From JAFAXA01 sp963777325 (GTDB lineage: Bacteria > Pseudomonadota > Alphaproteobacteria > Acetobacterales > Acetobacteraceae), in assembly GCA_963777325.1 (NCBI GenBank), contig CAVZQE010000018.1, positions 1-64,000 of the forward strand: a stretch of DNA of 64,000 nucleotides, given 5' to 3'. The position numbers and the translations under genes are program-made. Below are positions 54,084-63,241 of the stretch, piece by piece; within the stretch, counting starts at the first letter, position 1; every line of letters starts with the position of its first letter. The notes beneath the pieces were generated by a model. It saw only the letters and a list, made by a program, of their open reading frames with translations. It was not told the origin of the DNA and did not search any database.

Positions 54084-54518
54084 TCAGGTCCGGAGCCGCG
54101 CGATCTCACGCAGGACGTTGCTCTCAAGCTCCTTCTCGTCCAGCCGGTGCTTGACGAGATCGCCGATGCTGACCAGCCCGATGAGACGATCCCCGTCCAT
54201 GACCGGCAGATGCCGGATTTTGCGAAGCGTGATGACCGCCAGAGCCGCATCGACCCGGTCGGACGGCTTGCACGTGATCAGGGGCGTGCTCATGAAGCTC
54301 TTGACCGACCATTCAAGCGCGGCCGCCCCGTGCCGCGCCACCGCGTTGACGAGGTCACGTTCGGAGAAAATGCCGCAAGGATGCAGCCGCGTGTCCTCGA
54401 CCACGAGCGCGCCGACCCTGTGCTCGGACAAACGATGCGCAGCCGCGATGACCGTATCGGTCGTTCGCAGCATAAACACGCTGGAACCCTTTTCCTTCAG
54501 CACGTCTGCAACGAGCAT
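54084..54518 (-). CDS. CBS-domain pair protein
   Basis: The 144-residue protein consists of two CBS motifs: the first with GSSVFMLRTTDTVIAAAHRL and VGALVVED...CGIFSERDLV, the second with FMSTPLITCKPSDRVDAALAV and IRHLPVMDGDRLIGLVSIGD. Stand-alone CBS pairs bind adenosyl ligands (AMP, ATP, SAM) and regulate partner proteins; no partner is evident here. Confidence 0.9.
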   Translation of the reverse strand: MLVADVLKEKGSSVFMLRTTDTVIAAAHRLSEHRVGALVVEDTRLHPCGIFSERDLVNAVARHGAAALEWSVKSFMSTPLITCKPSDRVDAALAVITLRKIRHLPVMDGDRLIGLVSIGDLVKHRLDEKELESNVLREIARLRT

Positions 54519-54759
54519 GCGCCACCTCTTCCGACCGATCGCCGCAAAGCCGGGAGCCCCGAAGCCCGCGAGGGCAACGGGATACCCGCAAGCCTTCTGG
54601 CCAGATTGGGCGCTGCGCTTAGTCGTTGCAAGGGTCGGCAGCGGCTCCCCAGGGCTGCGAACTCATATGACAGCGGGTGAATCGGCTTTGGAGGTTGATT
54701 CCATGCAGCTCCCGGATTCGGAGCCTCTGGATGTCGCCTTCGCCCGCCACACTGTCCGA

Positions 54760-55035
54760 CAGGTCGCGCCTTGCCGTGCTGCTGGAACAGTTCTCGACCG
54801 TCGATGATCCCCGTGATGTCCGCCGCATCACGCATCCGCTGGCCGAGATCTGCTCCTTGTGGTGTGCGGCACCGTCGCCGACTGCGACGATTACGACCAC
54901 ATCGCCGCCTGGAGCGAGCGCACCTGGCTTCCTGCGCCGGCACCTGGCTTACCGCAATGGCGTGCCCGGCGGCCGCTGGCTCACCATCCTGATGAACCGC
55001 ATCAACCCCGCGCTGTTTGCCGCTACCGCGCCGAA
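54760..55035 (+). pseudogene. ISAs1-family transposase fragment
   Basis: The N-terminal part of an ISAs1-type transposase is visible across two frames: LLEQFSTVDDPRDVRRITHPLAEI, then CGTVADCDDYDHIAAWSE, then FLRRHLAYRNGVPGGRWLTILMNRINPALF. The fragment ends where an Mrp antiporter remnant on the other strand begins. The catalytic domain is missing, so it is dead. Confidence 0.75.
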
Positions 55036-55184
55036 ATAGAGCAGGGCCTGCCACAGCACCTCGCCCGCGCCGCCCAGGCGCGGCGCGAATACCGTAAAAT
55101 ACGCGCGCGCCAATCCGTACAGACCGAGCCCGGCCATGATGCCGCCGATCCGGTGACCACCTCCGCCTACATCCTCACGGGAGC
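55030..55184 (-). pseudogene. MrpD/MnhD (Na+/H+ antiporter) fragment
   Basis: The fragment GGIMAGLGLYGLARAYFTVF followed by GGAGEVLWQALLYFGAVAA matches the internal part of MrpD-type proton-conducting subunits. It is cut at about 55030 by the ISAs1 fragment and at the other end near 55184. Next to it, at about 55184-55216, is a GCTAAGTTTCCAC...GTGGACGCTAC segment that resembles the palindromic mini-elements. Confidence 0.6.
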
Positions 55185-55299
55185 TAAGTTTCCACCACGA
55201 GCGTGGACGCTACCCCTCGATCTGGTACGAGGTCAGGGCATGGGCGGCGGTCGCCATCAGTTCGAAGAAGCCACAGCGCTACGAGATAGTGGAGCAGGC

Positions 55300-56045
55300 T
55301 CACGTGCTCGGGTTCTCCTCGTCTCCGCCGGGCGGCGGGCGGCGGGTCTCCTCGGTGAAGTCGACCACCAGCACGGCGAAGCCGGCCGCGACCTCGACCG
55401 TCACCGCCATGTTGATGACGATGATCGTTCCCGACGAGACGAGCGTCCCGGTCTTGCCGAGCGGCAGCACGTTCTGCAGGAAGGCCGCGCCCGCCGCCAG
55501 CACCGCGACGCCGACCAGCCCGTAAGCGGCCGCGCCCAGCGCCTGTAATACGTCGCGGGCTTCTTCGGGACCAGGGTGCCAAACGCCCGGTAGCTGCGCG
55601 TGAGAATACCCGAGCACGCAGGCCGAGCCGAGGATCGCGCCGCCCTGGAAGTCGCCGCCCGGTGTCAGCGCGGCGTGGAGGGCGACATAGATGCCGAACA
55701 GCACGAGCAGAGCGAGCGAGGGGCCGGCGGGAATCGAGGCGAGATGCGATCCTGGCAGGTTCGGCCGGCCTTCCGCGGCAACCTGCTCTCCCCCGATTCA
55801 TCTTTCCCCTGCTTCGCGCGCGGCGGCAAGGCGATGCCGGTGACGGCGGCGAACAGGATGAACTCCTCGCCCAGCGTGTCGAGGGCGCGATGGTCGAAGT
55901 TCGTGGCGGTTGCAGCCAGCCGAACATGCCCTGCGGCATCAGCCAGCCCTCGCCCAGCCCTGAGCCGGAGCCGACCATTCCCACGGCGCACAAAGCCAGG
56001 ACCGCCGCGCGGTTCCAACGGATCGTTGTCCCGGGCGGCGGTTAG
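55300..56045 (-). pseudogene. MrpB/MnhB (Na+/H+ antiporter subunit) remnant
   Basis: The part at 55300-55700 reads like MnhB: LLVLFGIYVALHAALTPGGDFQGG, VGVAVLAAGAAFLQNVLPLG, GTIIVINMAVTVEVAAGFAVLVVDFTEE. Upstream, in another frame (to about 56045), is the DUF4040-like start, FDHRALDTLGEEFILFAAVTGIAL. At least one frame change separates them near 55780. It was once part of an mrp operon, now reduced together with the MrpD fragment. Confidence 0.72.
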
Positions 56046-56094
56046 CACTTAGATGGCGGAGTTGCCCGGAACCGGACGTTGAACGAGGAGCGCC

Positions 56095-56307
56095 ATGTCT
56101 GCAAACGAGAACCCGCCGGCGGGTTTCGAGAGTCACTGGGACGCGGCCTGGTTCCGCGGCAAGGCGGCGGAGTGCCGCCGGCTCGCCGGCATCAGCCCCG
56201 ACCCGAACATTCATGCGGCGTTGCTGGATCTCGGCGACGATTTCCAGCGGCAGTCGGATCACGCGGAGCGACTGGCCGGGATTGCGTTCGGGCGCTCGCA
56301 GGTCTGA
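56095..56307 (+). CDS. Small protein of 70 residues
   Basis: The product starts MSANENPPAGFESHWDAAWF and continues KAAECRRLAGISPDPNIHAALLDLGDDF, a helical pattern found in small alphaproteobacterial proteins of unknown function. A GAGGAG ribosome-binding site precedes the ATG. It lies 25 bases upstream of the phosphofructokinase gene and is probably co-transcribed with it. Confidence 0.65.
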   Translation: MSANENPPAGFESHWDAAWFRGKAAECRRLAGISPDPNIHAALLDLGDDFQRQSDHAERLAGIAFGRSQV

Positions 56308-56332
56308 TCCTTATTCCAAGGGAGCAGGAACC

Positions 56333-57550
56333 GTGTTGTACGGCAAAGCACTCGTGGCCCAAGGCGGCGGTCCGACCGCGGTCGTCAATCAGTCGCTCGT
56401 CGGGGTGGTGCTGGAAGCGCGGAAATTCCGGAACGTGAGCCTCGTCTATGGCGCCGTTCATGGCATCCGCGGGATCGTCGACGAAGATTTCATCGACCTG
56501 ACGCAGGAGACCACGTCCAATCTGGAACTGGTCGGCGAGACGCCGTCTTCCGCCCTGGGATCGACCCGGGAGAAACCGGACCTGAAATACTGCCAGGACA
56601 TCCTGAGAGTCCTGAAGGCGCACGAAGTCCGGTACTTTTTCTACATCGGCGGCAACAACTCCTCGGACACGATACGCATCGTCGCGGAAGAGGCGCGCAA
56701 GGCCGGATACGCGATCCGCTGCATGCATGTCCCGAAGACGATCGACAACGACCTTGTGCTGAATGATCACACGCCCGGGTTTCCCTCGGCCGCACGGTTC
56801 GTCGTGCAGTCCTTTCTTGGCGCCAATCTCGACAACTCGTCGCTTCCCGGCGTCTATCTCGGCGTGGTCATGGGCCGTCACGCCGGATTCCTCGTCGCCG
56901 CCTCCGGGCTCGCGAAGAAGTTTCCGGACGACGGACCGCACATGATCTACATGCCGGAGCGCGTTTTCCGCATCGACAACTTTCTGGCCGATGTGAAACG
57001 CACGGTCGATCGGGTCGGTCGCTGTGTCGTCGCCGTGTCGGAAGGCGTCCATGACGAGTCCGGCCGGCCGATCGCGACCCAACTCGCCCGACGGATCGAG
57101 CATGACGCGCATGGCAACGTGCAGCTCTCGGGCAGCGGCGCATTGGCCGATCTGTTGTGCGGCGAAATCCGGGACAAACTCGGCGTGAGCCGCGTACGCG
57201 GCGACACGTTCGGCTATCTGCAACGGTCTTTCGTGGGCTGCGTCTCCGACGTGGACCAGCGCGAGGCGCGCGAGGTCGGCGAGCGGGCCGTGCAGTACGC
57301 CATCTCCGGCGAGACCGACGGCTCGGTGGTGATTGATCGCGTCGGCTACTACTCGGCGGATTACAGGCTCGTCCCGCTCGAAGCCGTCGCGGGCAAGACC
57401 CGCACCATGCCGGACGACTTCATATCGGCGAGCGGCACGGACGTGACCGACGCCTTCCGCCTGTATCTCCGGCCGCTGCTCGGACGAGCCATGCCGGACG
57501 CCTACCGCCTGCGCAAGACCCCGGTGGCGAAGGCTCTGAACATCCGATAA
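56333..57550 (+). CDS. pfp: 6-phosphofructokinase, probably PPi-dependent
   Basis: The 405-residue enzyme phosphorylates fructose 6-phosphate in glycolysis. The PKTIDND motif (134-140) has Lys where ATP-dependent enzymes have Gly (PGTIDND), which points to pyrophosphate use. The phosphate-donor loop reads GGNNSSDT (106-113), where most PFKs have GGDxS/T, so an Asp is replaced. The GTG at 56333 has an AAGGGAG site; ATG is absent nearby. VMGRHAGFLVAASGLA is the substrate-binding MGR motif. Confidence 0.82.
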   Translation: MLYGKALVAQGGGPTAVVNQSLVGVVLEARKFRNVSLVYGAVHGIRGIVDEDFIDLTQETTSNLELVGETPSSALGSTREKPDLKYCQDILRVLKAHEVRYFFYIGGNNSSDTIRIVAEEARKAGYAIRCMHVPKTIDNDLVLNDHTPGFPSAARFVVQSFLGANLDNSSLPGVYLGVVMGRHAGFLVAASGLAKKFPDDGPHMIYMPERVFRIDNFLADVKRTVDRVGRCVVAVSEGVHDESGRPIATQLARRIEHDAHGNVQLSGSGALADLLCGEIRDKLGVSRVRGDTFGYLQRSFVGCVSDVDQREAREVGERAVQYAISGETDGSVVIDRVGYYSADYRLVPLEAVAGKTRTMPDDFISASGTDVTDAFRLYLRPLLGRAMPDAYRLRKTPVAKALNIR

Positions 57551-57642
57551 CCCGGGCAAAGACGACGGCCTCTCGTCGCTCCTGTCGTGCAACCGGCCGG
57601 AGGGCAGGCCCGTTGTCGCCTCCATAGCAATAGGAGACAGTC

Positions 57643-57897
57643 ATGACGAAGACCGTTCTTGGCCTTGCGGCCGCCCTGCTCATCGGGGGCTTCGGCCCGG
57701 CGGCGTTCGCCCAGGCCAGCGGAAACGCGCCGTCCAGCCAGTTGCCGCCGGACGCGCCGCCGACCGTGGGGTCGAACCAGGGCGTACAGCCGCCCAACTC
57801 CAAGCCGGGCGCCTATCCGGCGGGCACGCACCCGAAGGAGACGATTACCACGAACCCCGCCTCCGACCCGCACGCCCTGCTCGGTAAGCAGCAATAG
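57643..57897 (+). CDS. Small secreted proline-rich protein
   Basis: An 84-residue product has a clear signal peptide (TVLGLAAALLIGGFGPAAFA, cleavage before QAS) and a mature part rich in Pro, Gly, Asn and Thr (LPPDAPPTVGSNQG, KPGAYPAGTHPKET). No fold or function is recognised. ATG 57643 follows a good AGGAGA site. Confidence 0.7.
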   Translation: MTKTVLGLAAALLIGGFGPAAFAQASGNAPSSQLPPDAPPTVGSNQGVQPPNSKPGAYPAGTHPKETITTNPASDPHALLGKQQ

Positions 57898-57914
57898 TAC
57901 TTCGGATGTCTCGC

Positions 57915-57949
57915 GCCCCGGCCGGAGCAAGCCCTGCGCCGGCCGGGGC
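57915..57949. terminator. GC-rich hairpin between convergent genes
   Basis: An 11-bp perfect stem, GCCCCGGCCGG (57915-57925) with CCGGCCGGGGC (57939-57949), loop 13, lies between the small secreted protein and the convergent TetR gene. There is no strong T-run, so termination may depend on Rho. Confidence 0.5.
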
Positions 57950-57979
57950 AGGTTGGAATGCACGGGTGAAGGGCAGCCG

Positions 57980-58621
57980 CTAGCCGCCTGCACGGCAGCC
58001 GTCAAGGAACAAGGCGACCCCGCGCCGCGCCCAAATGGCGAGTTCCTCCGGTGCGAGCGGCGGCCCTAGCCCCAGAGCCCGCCGCTGCGGGCCGCTCAGA
58101 ACAAGATGCATGAACTGCTCGGCCGCATAGGCCGGATCGATCGCGGGTAAGCGGCCCTCAGCTATCTCATGCTTCAGCAGGGAGGCAATACGGGCGGCGC
58201 CTTCCGTCACTCCGGCCGCGCGCAGCATGGCCGGGATCTGCGGGAACCGGCCACTCTCGGCGATCAGCAGCCTGTGCAAAGCCAGCGCCTCGGGTTCCAG
58301 CGCAACGGCGAGCATCCGGTCGGCGAACTGGACCAGCGCGCGTTCGACCGGCCCGGTGGCGGGATCGGGCAGCGGCTCTGCAAGCCATCGCGCCATGAGG
58401 CGTTGCAGCACGGCGCAGAACAGCGCCTCCTTGTCCGGGAAGCGGGCGTAGAGCGTGCGCTTGCCGACCCGGGCCTGTCTGGCGACGGATTCGATGCTCG
58501 TCGCCGCGTAGCCATCCCGGAGAAACAACTCCGTCGCGGCGTTCACGATGCTGTCTCCGAGCCGGGCCGAGGCGGCCGCGGTCGGACGCCCGCCGCGCGG
58601 CGCCGCCGCCGGGGCCGTCAC
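57980..58621 (-). CDS. TetR-family transcriptional regulator
   Basis: The 213-residue repressor has an N-terminal helix-turn-helix (IVNAATELFLRDGYAATSIESVARQARVGKRTLYARFPDK, where the tandem helices and KRTLYARF are characteristic) and a helical ligand domain. Ligand and target genes are unknown. The GTG at 58621 gives the family-length N-terminus; the longer frame is open but lacks similarity. A small lipoprotein gene precedes it by five bases on the same strand. Confidence 0.85.
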   Translation of the reverse strand: MTAPAAAPRGGRPTAAASARLGDSIVNAATELFLRDGYAATSIESVARQARVGKRTLYARFPDKEALFCAVLQRLMARWLAEPLPDPATGPVERALVQFADRMLAVALEPEALALHRLLIAESGRFPQIPAMLRAAGVTEGAARIASLLKHEIAEGRLPAIDPAYAAEQFMHLVLSGPQRRALGLGPPLAPEELAIWARRGVALFLDGCRAGG

Positions 58622-58626
58622 CCGCT

Positions 58627-58761
58627 TCAGCGCCAGTAGTAGCCGTAATGCGGGTGGTGCCAGGGATTGTAGGGCACGACGACGCACCCGGAGAGCAGCA
58701 GGACGCAGCCGATCACCCCGGCGAAGCGCAACAGGAGGGCGGCGCGTTTTGGCGATCTCAT
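58627..58761 (-). CDS. Small lipoprotein of 44 residues
   Basis: The peptide has a basic start (MRSPKRAALLLRFAGVIGC), a hydrophobic stretch with lipobox LLSGC, and a short mature part rich in aromatic residues and His (PWHHPHYGYYWR). GAGGAG precedes ATG 58761. Similar tiny lipoproteins with an HPHYGYYW-like tail occur widely in proteobacteria. It overlaps nothing and runs into the TetR gene, with which it may be co-transcribed. Confidence 0.65.
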   Translation of the reverse strand: MRSPKRAALLLRFAGVIGCVLLLSGCVVVPYNPWHHPHYGYYWR

Positions 58762-58894
58762 GACACGATCTCCTCTTCCAGGACGCCACATCATAGCCCG
58801 ATCCAATGAAACGCACCATACCCGTTCCATTGTACGGCGCGTAGGCGCCTCTGGGGGGAAAAAGCCCCGCATCAGCGCGTATGCGGAGGAGTCG

Positions 58895-59521
58895 TCAATC
58901 CGAACTGATGGCGCCGACCTCGGGGCCTTTCGCGCCCGCGACCGCCTTCACGCGCACGACCTGTCCCTCCTGCAGCGACGATATCCCGGCTCGCTCGAGG
59001 GTCGTCGCATGAACGAACAGATCCTTGCCGCCGCCTTGCGGGCTGATGAAGCCGAAGCCCTTGGTCGGGTTATACCACTTCACGACACCGGTCATCTCGG
59101 CCGCATTGCTCAGGTCGGCTTGCGGGCGGGGACTGCGCTGGACGCGCGGCCGGAAGCCCGCGGCGCCCGCCGGCTCCGGAGCACGGGCGGTGCTCTCGTC
59201 CACCGATATCACCTGCTCGACCTCGCGGCCCCGCTGTCCCTGGCCGACCCGGACCTGGAGAACCGCCCCGGGACTGACCGCCTGATGGCCCGATGACTGA
59301 AGCACTTTCGCGTGCAGGAACACGTCACCGGAGCCATCCGCCAGCTCGATGAAGCCGAAGCCCTTGTCTGGGTTGTACCACTTGACCGTGGCGCGTGCGC
59401 CCCCGCCAGAGCCCGTGCTGAGGCTCGGGAAAGACGGCGGCGGTTCAGCATTGCCGTAAAATCCGTCCTCGCCGAAGCCACCTCGCCGTGTCGGCCTCTG
59501 CCGGTCGTGTTTCGATCTCAA
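58895..59521 (-). CDS. Protein with two cold-shock domains
   Basis: The 208-residue protein has two CSDs with full RNP motifs: VKWYNPDKGFGFIEL...DVFLHAKVL (about 46-74) and VKWYNPTKGFGFISP...DLFVHATTL (about 147-174), linked by a Pro/Arg-rich spacer. Two-domain CSPs of this layout are typical of Rhodospirillales and bind single-stranded RNA/DNA. The start is TTG 59521, with AGAAGGA upstream; no in-frame ATG exists nearby. Confidence 0.85.
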   Translation of the reverse strand: MRSKHDRQRPTRRGGFGEDGFYGNAEPPPSFPSLSTGSGGGARATVKWYNPDKGFGFIELADGSGDVFLHAKVLQSSGHQAVSPGAVLQVRVGQGQRGREVEQVISVDESTARAPEPAGAAGFRPRVQRSPRPQADLSNAAEMTGVVKWYNPTKGFGFISPQGGGKDLFVHATTLERAGISSLQEGQVVRVKAVAGAKGPEVGAISSD

Positions 59522-59670
59522 CTCAGGCGGTCCTTCTATGTCATGCCGGTGCCCCGCCGCATCGCCGACGGTCCATGCGGGACTTTAGCACCGATGACCG
59601 CCGCGCCCAACAGGCTCGAACCGGTAAGCGAGCCGTGAACCGCCGGATGGCCGGCGGCCCGCAAACAAGA

Positions 59671-59698
59671 AAACGGCCGGAACTCGATCCGGCCGTTT
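59671..59698 (-). terminator. Rho-independent terminator after the OprB gene
   Basis: On the minus strand the stem AAACGGCCGG with CCGGCCGTTT (10 bp, loop 8) is followed by TTTTCTTGTTT. It sits 35 bases beyond the porin stop codon, and also just upstream of the cold-shock gene, so it separates the two transcripts. Confidence 0.75.
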
Positions 59699-59732
59699 GC
59701 AGGCGATGGGGAGAAGTTGAAGTCCGATACAG

Positions 59733-61239
59733 TCAGAAGATCACGACGTGCAGCTTGAAGCCGAGGAGAGCTGCGTCCGGGATATTCTTCTGCGCGTTTG
59801 GATTCCAGTAGTATTGGAAGTCGGGCTGGAAATCCACACCCGGCATGACGTGGATGTTGTAGTTCACCTCAAGGATAGTCGAGTGATCCTGCACGGCGTC
59901 CACTCCGCCCGGAAGTGTGGTGAAGCCGTTCAGCAACGCCAGCTCCTGGGACTTGTGCAGCGAGTTGCTGACTTTGCTGTACGAGACCATGGCATTTACG
60001 GAATCCTGTGGCCGCGCGCGCCAGAAGCCGCGATTGATCACGCCCGCGAAGAACTCGTTCTCCCGGTTGGTCACGTTCGGATCGTGGTGGATGAAGCCGC
60101 CGAGCAGGGTCACACCCTCCTGCGGTCCGGGGCCGTAGCGATACACCATCTGATCGGCGAGCGCCCAATACTCCATCGTGCCCCGGGTCGTCCGGCCGGG
60201 CAGGCCCGAAATGCCGATCGGGACGCCGTTATTGTCATAGCGGTTGTCGGTCAGCTGGCCATTGGTCGGGGCGGCGCCGATCTTGTAGTGGCCCGGCAGG
60301 CGCTCCGGTCCGGCGCCGCCGAAATAGGGCCGCCAGCCGAGTTCCATCGGCACCACGATGCCGGTAATCTGCGACGAGTTGAACTCGAAGCCGGTCCGAT
60401 AGTACTTGTTGTTGTAGAGACCATTATTATAGGCGTACACGCCGGCCTGGCCGTAGAACTCCGGCACCGGCGAATACTGCACGCGGCCGCCCCACACCGC
60501 GTCCGGATAGGAGCTGAACGCGTTCGTTCCGAACAGCGTCTTCGGGTTGCCGCAGAGCGAGTTGTTCATGAATGTGCAGTAGAGCGGCGATGCGGCGAAG
60601 TCGTTCGCCACCGGCATCCAGCCAGCCGTGATGTCGATCTTCTTGTCGAGGAGCGACAACTCGCCATACGTCATCACGTGGTGGACGACGACATTGCCGC
60701 CGGCGCCGTAGATTTCCTGCGAGGGGTTGAGGAAATCGCCGACATTGTTGCTGATGGGCGTGCCGTAGCGGCCGACGAAGATCGAGTGCGTGGAGAAATT
60801 CCTGATCCCCGCCAGCCGCTCCCAGTCGATGTCGATGCCTAAGCCGGTACTGGCCGGCATTCGAGGAACCGCCCTTGTTGCCGCCGTCGATCACGCCCAT
60901 GAACTCGTTGACGGTATCGAACTTGACGATGATGCCGTGGTTGTCGAGCCAGTCCCGGATGCCGAAGGGATTGTCGATCAACGCCTCGGTCACGCGGGGC
61001 GCCGTCCGGGGCTGCGTGACACCCGGCGTCTGCAGCACGGACGGACCCTGGGTGATGGGGGGAATCTGCCCGGGCGCGGCAAGGCTGGAGGGCGCCTGTC
61101 CCGGCGGCGACACTTGCTCGCGAGCGGGAACGTCTTGCGCGTGAGCGGCGGTGAGGCTCCAGCCACCGCCGCAAACGGCTGCTGTCGTGTAAAGCGCGGC
61201 TGCCACGCAGGTCCGCCCACCCAAGTCACGTAGGGCCAT
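59733..61239 (-). pseudogene. Carbohydrate-selective porin, OprB family, one frameshift
   Basis: The N-terminal frame (61239 to about 60850) has a signal peptide ending TAAHAQ and the OprB N-terminal part GIRDWLDNHGIIVKFDTVNEF. A one-base change near 60845 (after SSNAGQY) shifts to the second frame, which covers the beta-barrel: TGLGIDIDWERLAGI, VGRYGTPISNNVGDF, ELGWRPYFGG, NREHEFFAG-like strands and a terminal FKLHVVIF ending in Phe, the outer-membrane sorting signal. All else is intact, so it may be a recent mutation or sequencing error. OprB porins take up sugars. Confidence 0.85.
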
Positions 61240-61739
61240 TTCGCTTACTCCCCGAAACCGCGGTATCTCGCGTCGTGTTGAACGGGTTGCGAGTAGCGCA
61301 CCGGCGCGGCCGAGTGAAGGGTGTCAACACATTCCGGCAACAACCTGTGGCAAGGTGGCCACAGCCGTCCGGCTCCCCGCCCCCCCACCGGCGCGGCTGG
61401 TCGCCTGGAGAACGCCGGCCCGATGTTTAGAGTCAGAGCGCGGCTCCAGATGGGCGCCCGCTCCCATCGCTCGCCCCGGCCAAATCACTTTTTTGAGAGC
61501 CGTCCCTGGGGCATTGCGTGGCGCCGCTTGCGCTTCGTGGCGGCGGGTGACATCGCAAAAGGCCGAACGCCGGAGGGAATTGCACCATTAAAGATTCCTC
61601 CATCGCCAACGACTAAGCCCTGGGGCCGTCAGGGAGAGAATGCCGCCATGCCGTTGCGGAGGTTTGCTCGAATCCTTCGGCGCGCGACGCCAATCTGCAG
61701 CTTGCCCCCGAATCGCTTTCTACTTTAAGCAAATCTCCG
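61240..61739. other. Intergenic region upstream of the porin and the ExeA-like gene
   Basis: I see no gene in these 500 bases. It holds the two divergent promoters. There is an inverted repeat TGTGG-N8-CCACA at 61346-61363, near the porin start side, and a less GC-rich segment near 61590-61610. Confidence 0.4.
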
Positions 61740-63086
61740 ATGGTCGCTCTGTTGCCACTCGCGATGGAACCGCAGCCCGCGCTCTCTGGCCGGTTGGGGG
61801 TCCGTACTGCGGACGATGTCGCCGATCTCGCGTCGGTGCTGGGGATGGCCGTGTTGCGGGGCGACAAGTTCGCCGCTTTCACCACCGACGAGCCCGGTAT
61901 CGGGGAGCATGTCCTCGGGACGCTCGCGGAGTCCCTCGCTGAGCACGGAATCGAGCTCGAGTTCCGCGATCCGTCAGAAATCTACCAGCTGGCGGACGGG
62001 CTGGACCCGGCTACCCACGCCACCAGTATCGCGATCTGGTCGCCCGCGCTGAGCGACGGGCAGGCTTACGGCCGCAAGCCCGTGTTCGTCATCGAGCACG
62101 CCGAATTGCTGCCGCCCCAAACCCTTGAGGTCCTGTGGCTTGCGGGTACGGTGTTCCTGAACGGCCCGCCGGCGCCGCAGATCCTGTTTTTTGGCGACAC
62201 GCGTTTTCAGGAGATGCTCCGGTCGGACGCATGCCGCGGCATTCGTAACCACATCGTGACAAATCTCGCCGTCGGGTCCGGGCAACCGCTCGTTGAGAGC
62301 GAACCGGCCCCCGCGCCCGCCCCGAAGGCTCTTCAGCCCACCCCCGCAAGCCTGCCCGCGCCCAGGGTCGCCTCTCAGGCCATGTCAACGCCCGACCGGA
62401 GACCCGCCGCGCGTTCGCGGATCGGCTGGATTGGCGCGGGAACGGCCTTGCTGTTGGTCGGCGCCGCGGGGGCGGTGAGGCTAACCGGCTTGTCCTCGGT
62501 GCCGGGCCCGGATCAGGCCGCCTCCGTCGCACCGATAGTGGGAAACCACGCAGCCGTGACCCCGCCGCGACCGGCCGCGCCGCTGCAAGGGTCCGGCGAC
62601 CCATCCACGCCGCAGGCGGGAACGCATCCGGCGGCACAGCCCGCTGCACCAGCCGCCGCCTCGCCGCTCCAGCCGGCGCCGAGTCCGCAGTCGCAGGCGA
62701 GCGCGGCGCAACCCGCGCAGCCGGCCAGCGCCGCGCAGCAGCGTCCGGAGAGTGGACCGACCCGGCTGGACCAGAGCCATGTCGTGGTGCTGTTCCGCGC
62801 CGGATCGGATGACAGCCAGGCTTATGCCCGTCAGATCGCCGCCGCCCTGGACGGCCGCGTCGGCGCGGTCGAGACCCAGGCTGCACCGGCGCTGCCACGG
62901 GTGGCGCGGATACACTTCACGGCGCGCGAGGACCGGCAAGCGGCCATGCAGCTCCACGCAATCCTCGCGAGTTCCCTCGGCAAAACCTGGGTCCATCGGC
63001 AGACGGGGCCCCGGGCTGCTCCGGAAGCGGGAACGATCGAGGTGCAACTGCCTCAGCAGCCGAGGACGCTCCGGCAGGAGCATTAG
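61740..63086 (+). CDS. ExeA/GspA-like membrane protein without P-loop, with LytR-C-like domain
   Basis: The 448-residue protein has a cytoplasmic N-terminal domain (1-180) like the AAA part of ExeA, including a Walker-B-like VFVIEHAELLPPQTLEVLW at 115-133, but no Walker A GxxxxGK(S/T) can be found. A transmembrane segment is at about 228-247 (IGWIGAGTALLLVGAAGAV), then a Pro/Ala-rich stretch (250-340), then a periplasmic domain (HVVVLFRAGSDDSQAYARQIAAAL, VARIHFTAREDRQAAMQLH) like LytR_C/SPOR-type modules. It could be a peptidoglycan-linked assembly factor. The ATG at 61740 is the only reasonable start. Confidence 0.62.
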   Translation: MVALLPLAMEPQPALSGRLGVRTADDVADLASVLGMAVLRGDKFAAFTTDEPGIGEHVLGTLAESLAEHGIELEFRDPSEIYQLADGLDPATHATSIAIWSPALSDGQAYGRKPVFVIEHAELLPPQTLEVLWLAGTVFLNGPPAPQILFFGDTRFQEMLRSDACRGIRNHIVTNLAVGSGQPLVESEPAPAPAPKALQPTPASLPAPRVASQAMSTPDRRPAARSRIGWIGAGTALLLVGAAGAVRLTGLSSVPGPDQAASVAPIVGNHAAVTPPRPAAPLQGSGDPSTPQAGTHPAAQPAAPAAASPLQPAPSPQSQASAAQPAQPASAAQQRPESGPTRLDQSHVVVLFRAGSDDSQAYARQIAAALDGRVGAVETQAAPALPRVARIHFTAREDRQAAMQLHAILASSLGKTWVHRQTGPRAAPEAGTIEVQLPQQPRTLRQEH

Positions 63087-63241
63087 CGGCGCGCTCTCGG
63101 CCGCGTGCCCCCGATGTGGACGGTTCCGCTCGCCGCGCATATCGTTCTTCGTCCTACCGGGGCAATCATCCCGTGCTCTCCCGAACGGCTCCTGCCCCGG
63201 GACTGGCGGGGTGCTTGTCGTCACCATCAGCGAGCAGAACC

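Noticed and set aside
55184..55290. MnhC fragment (LLHYLVALW)
   Set aside because: The few codons next to the MnhB remnant are hydrophobic, but a frame change and an early stop prevent a firm assignment to MnhC.
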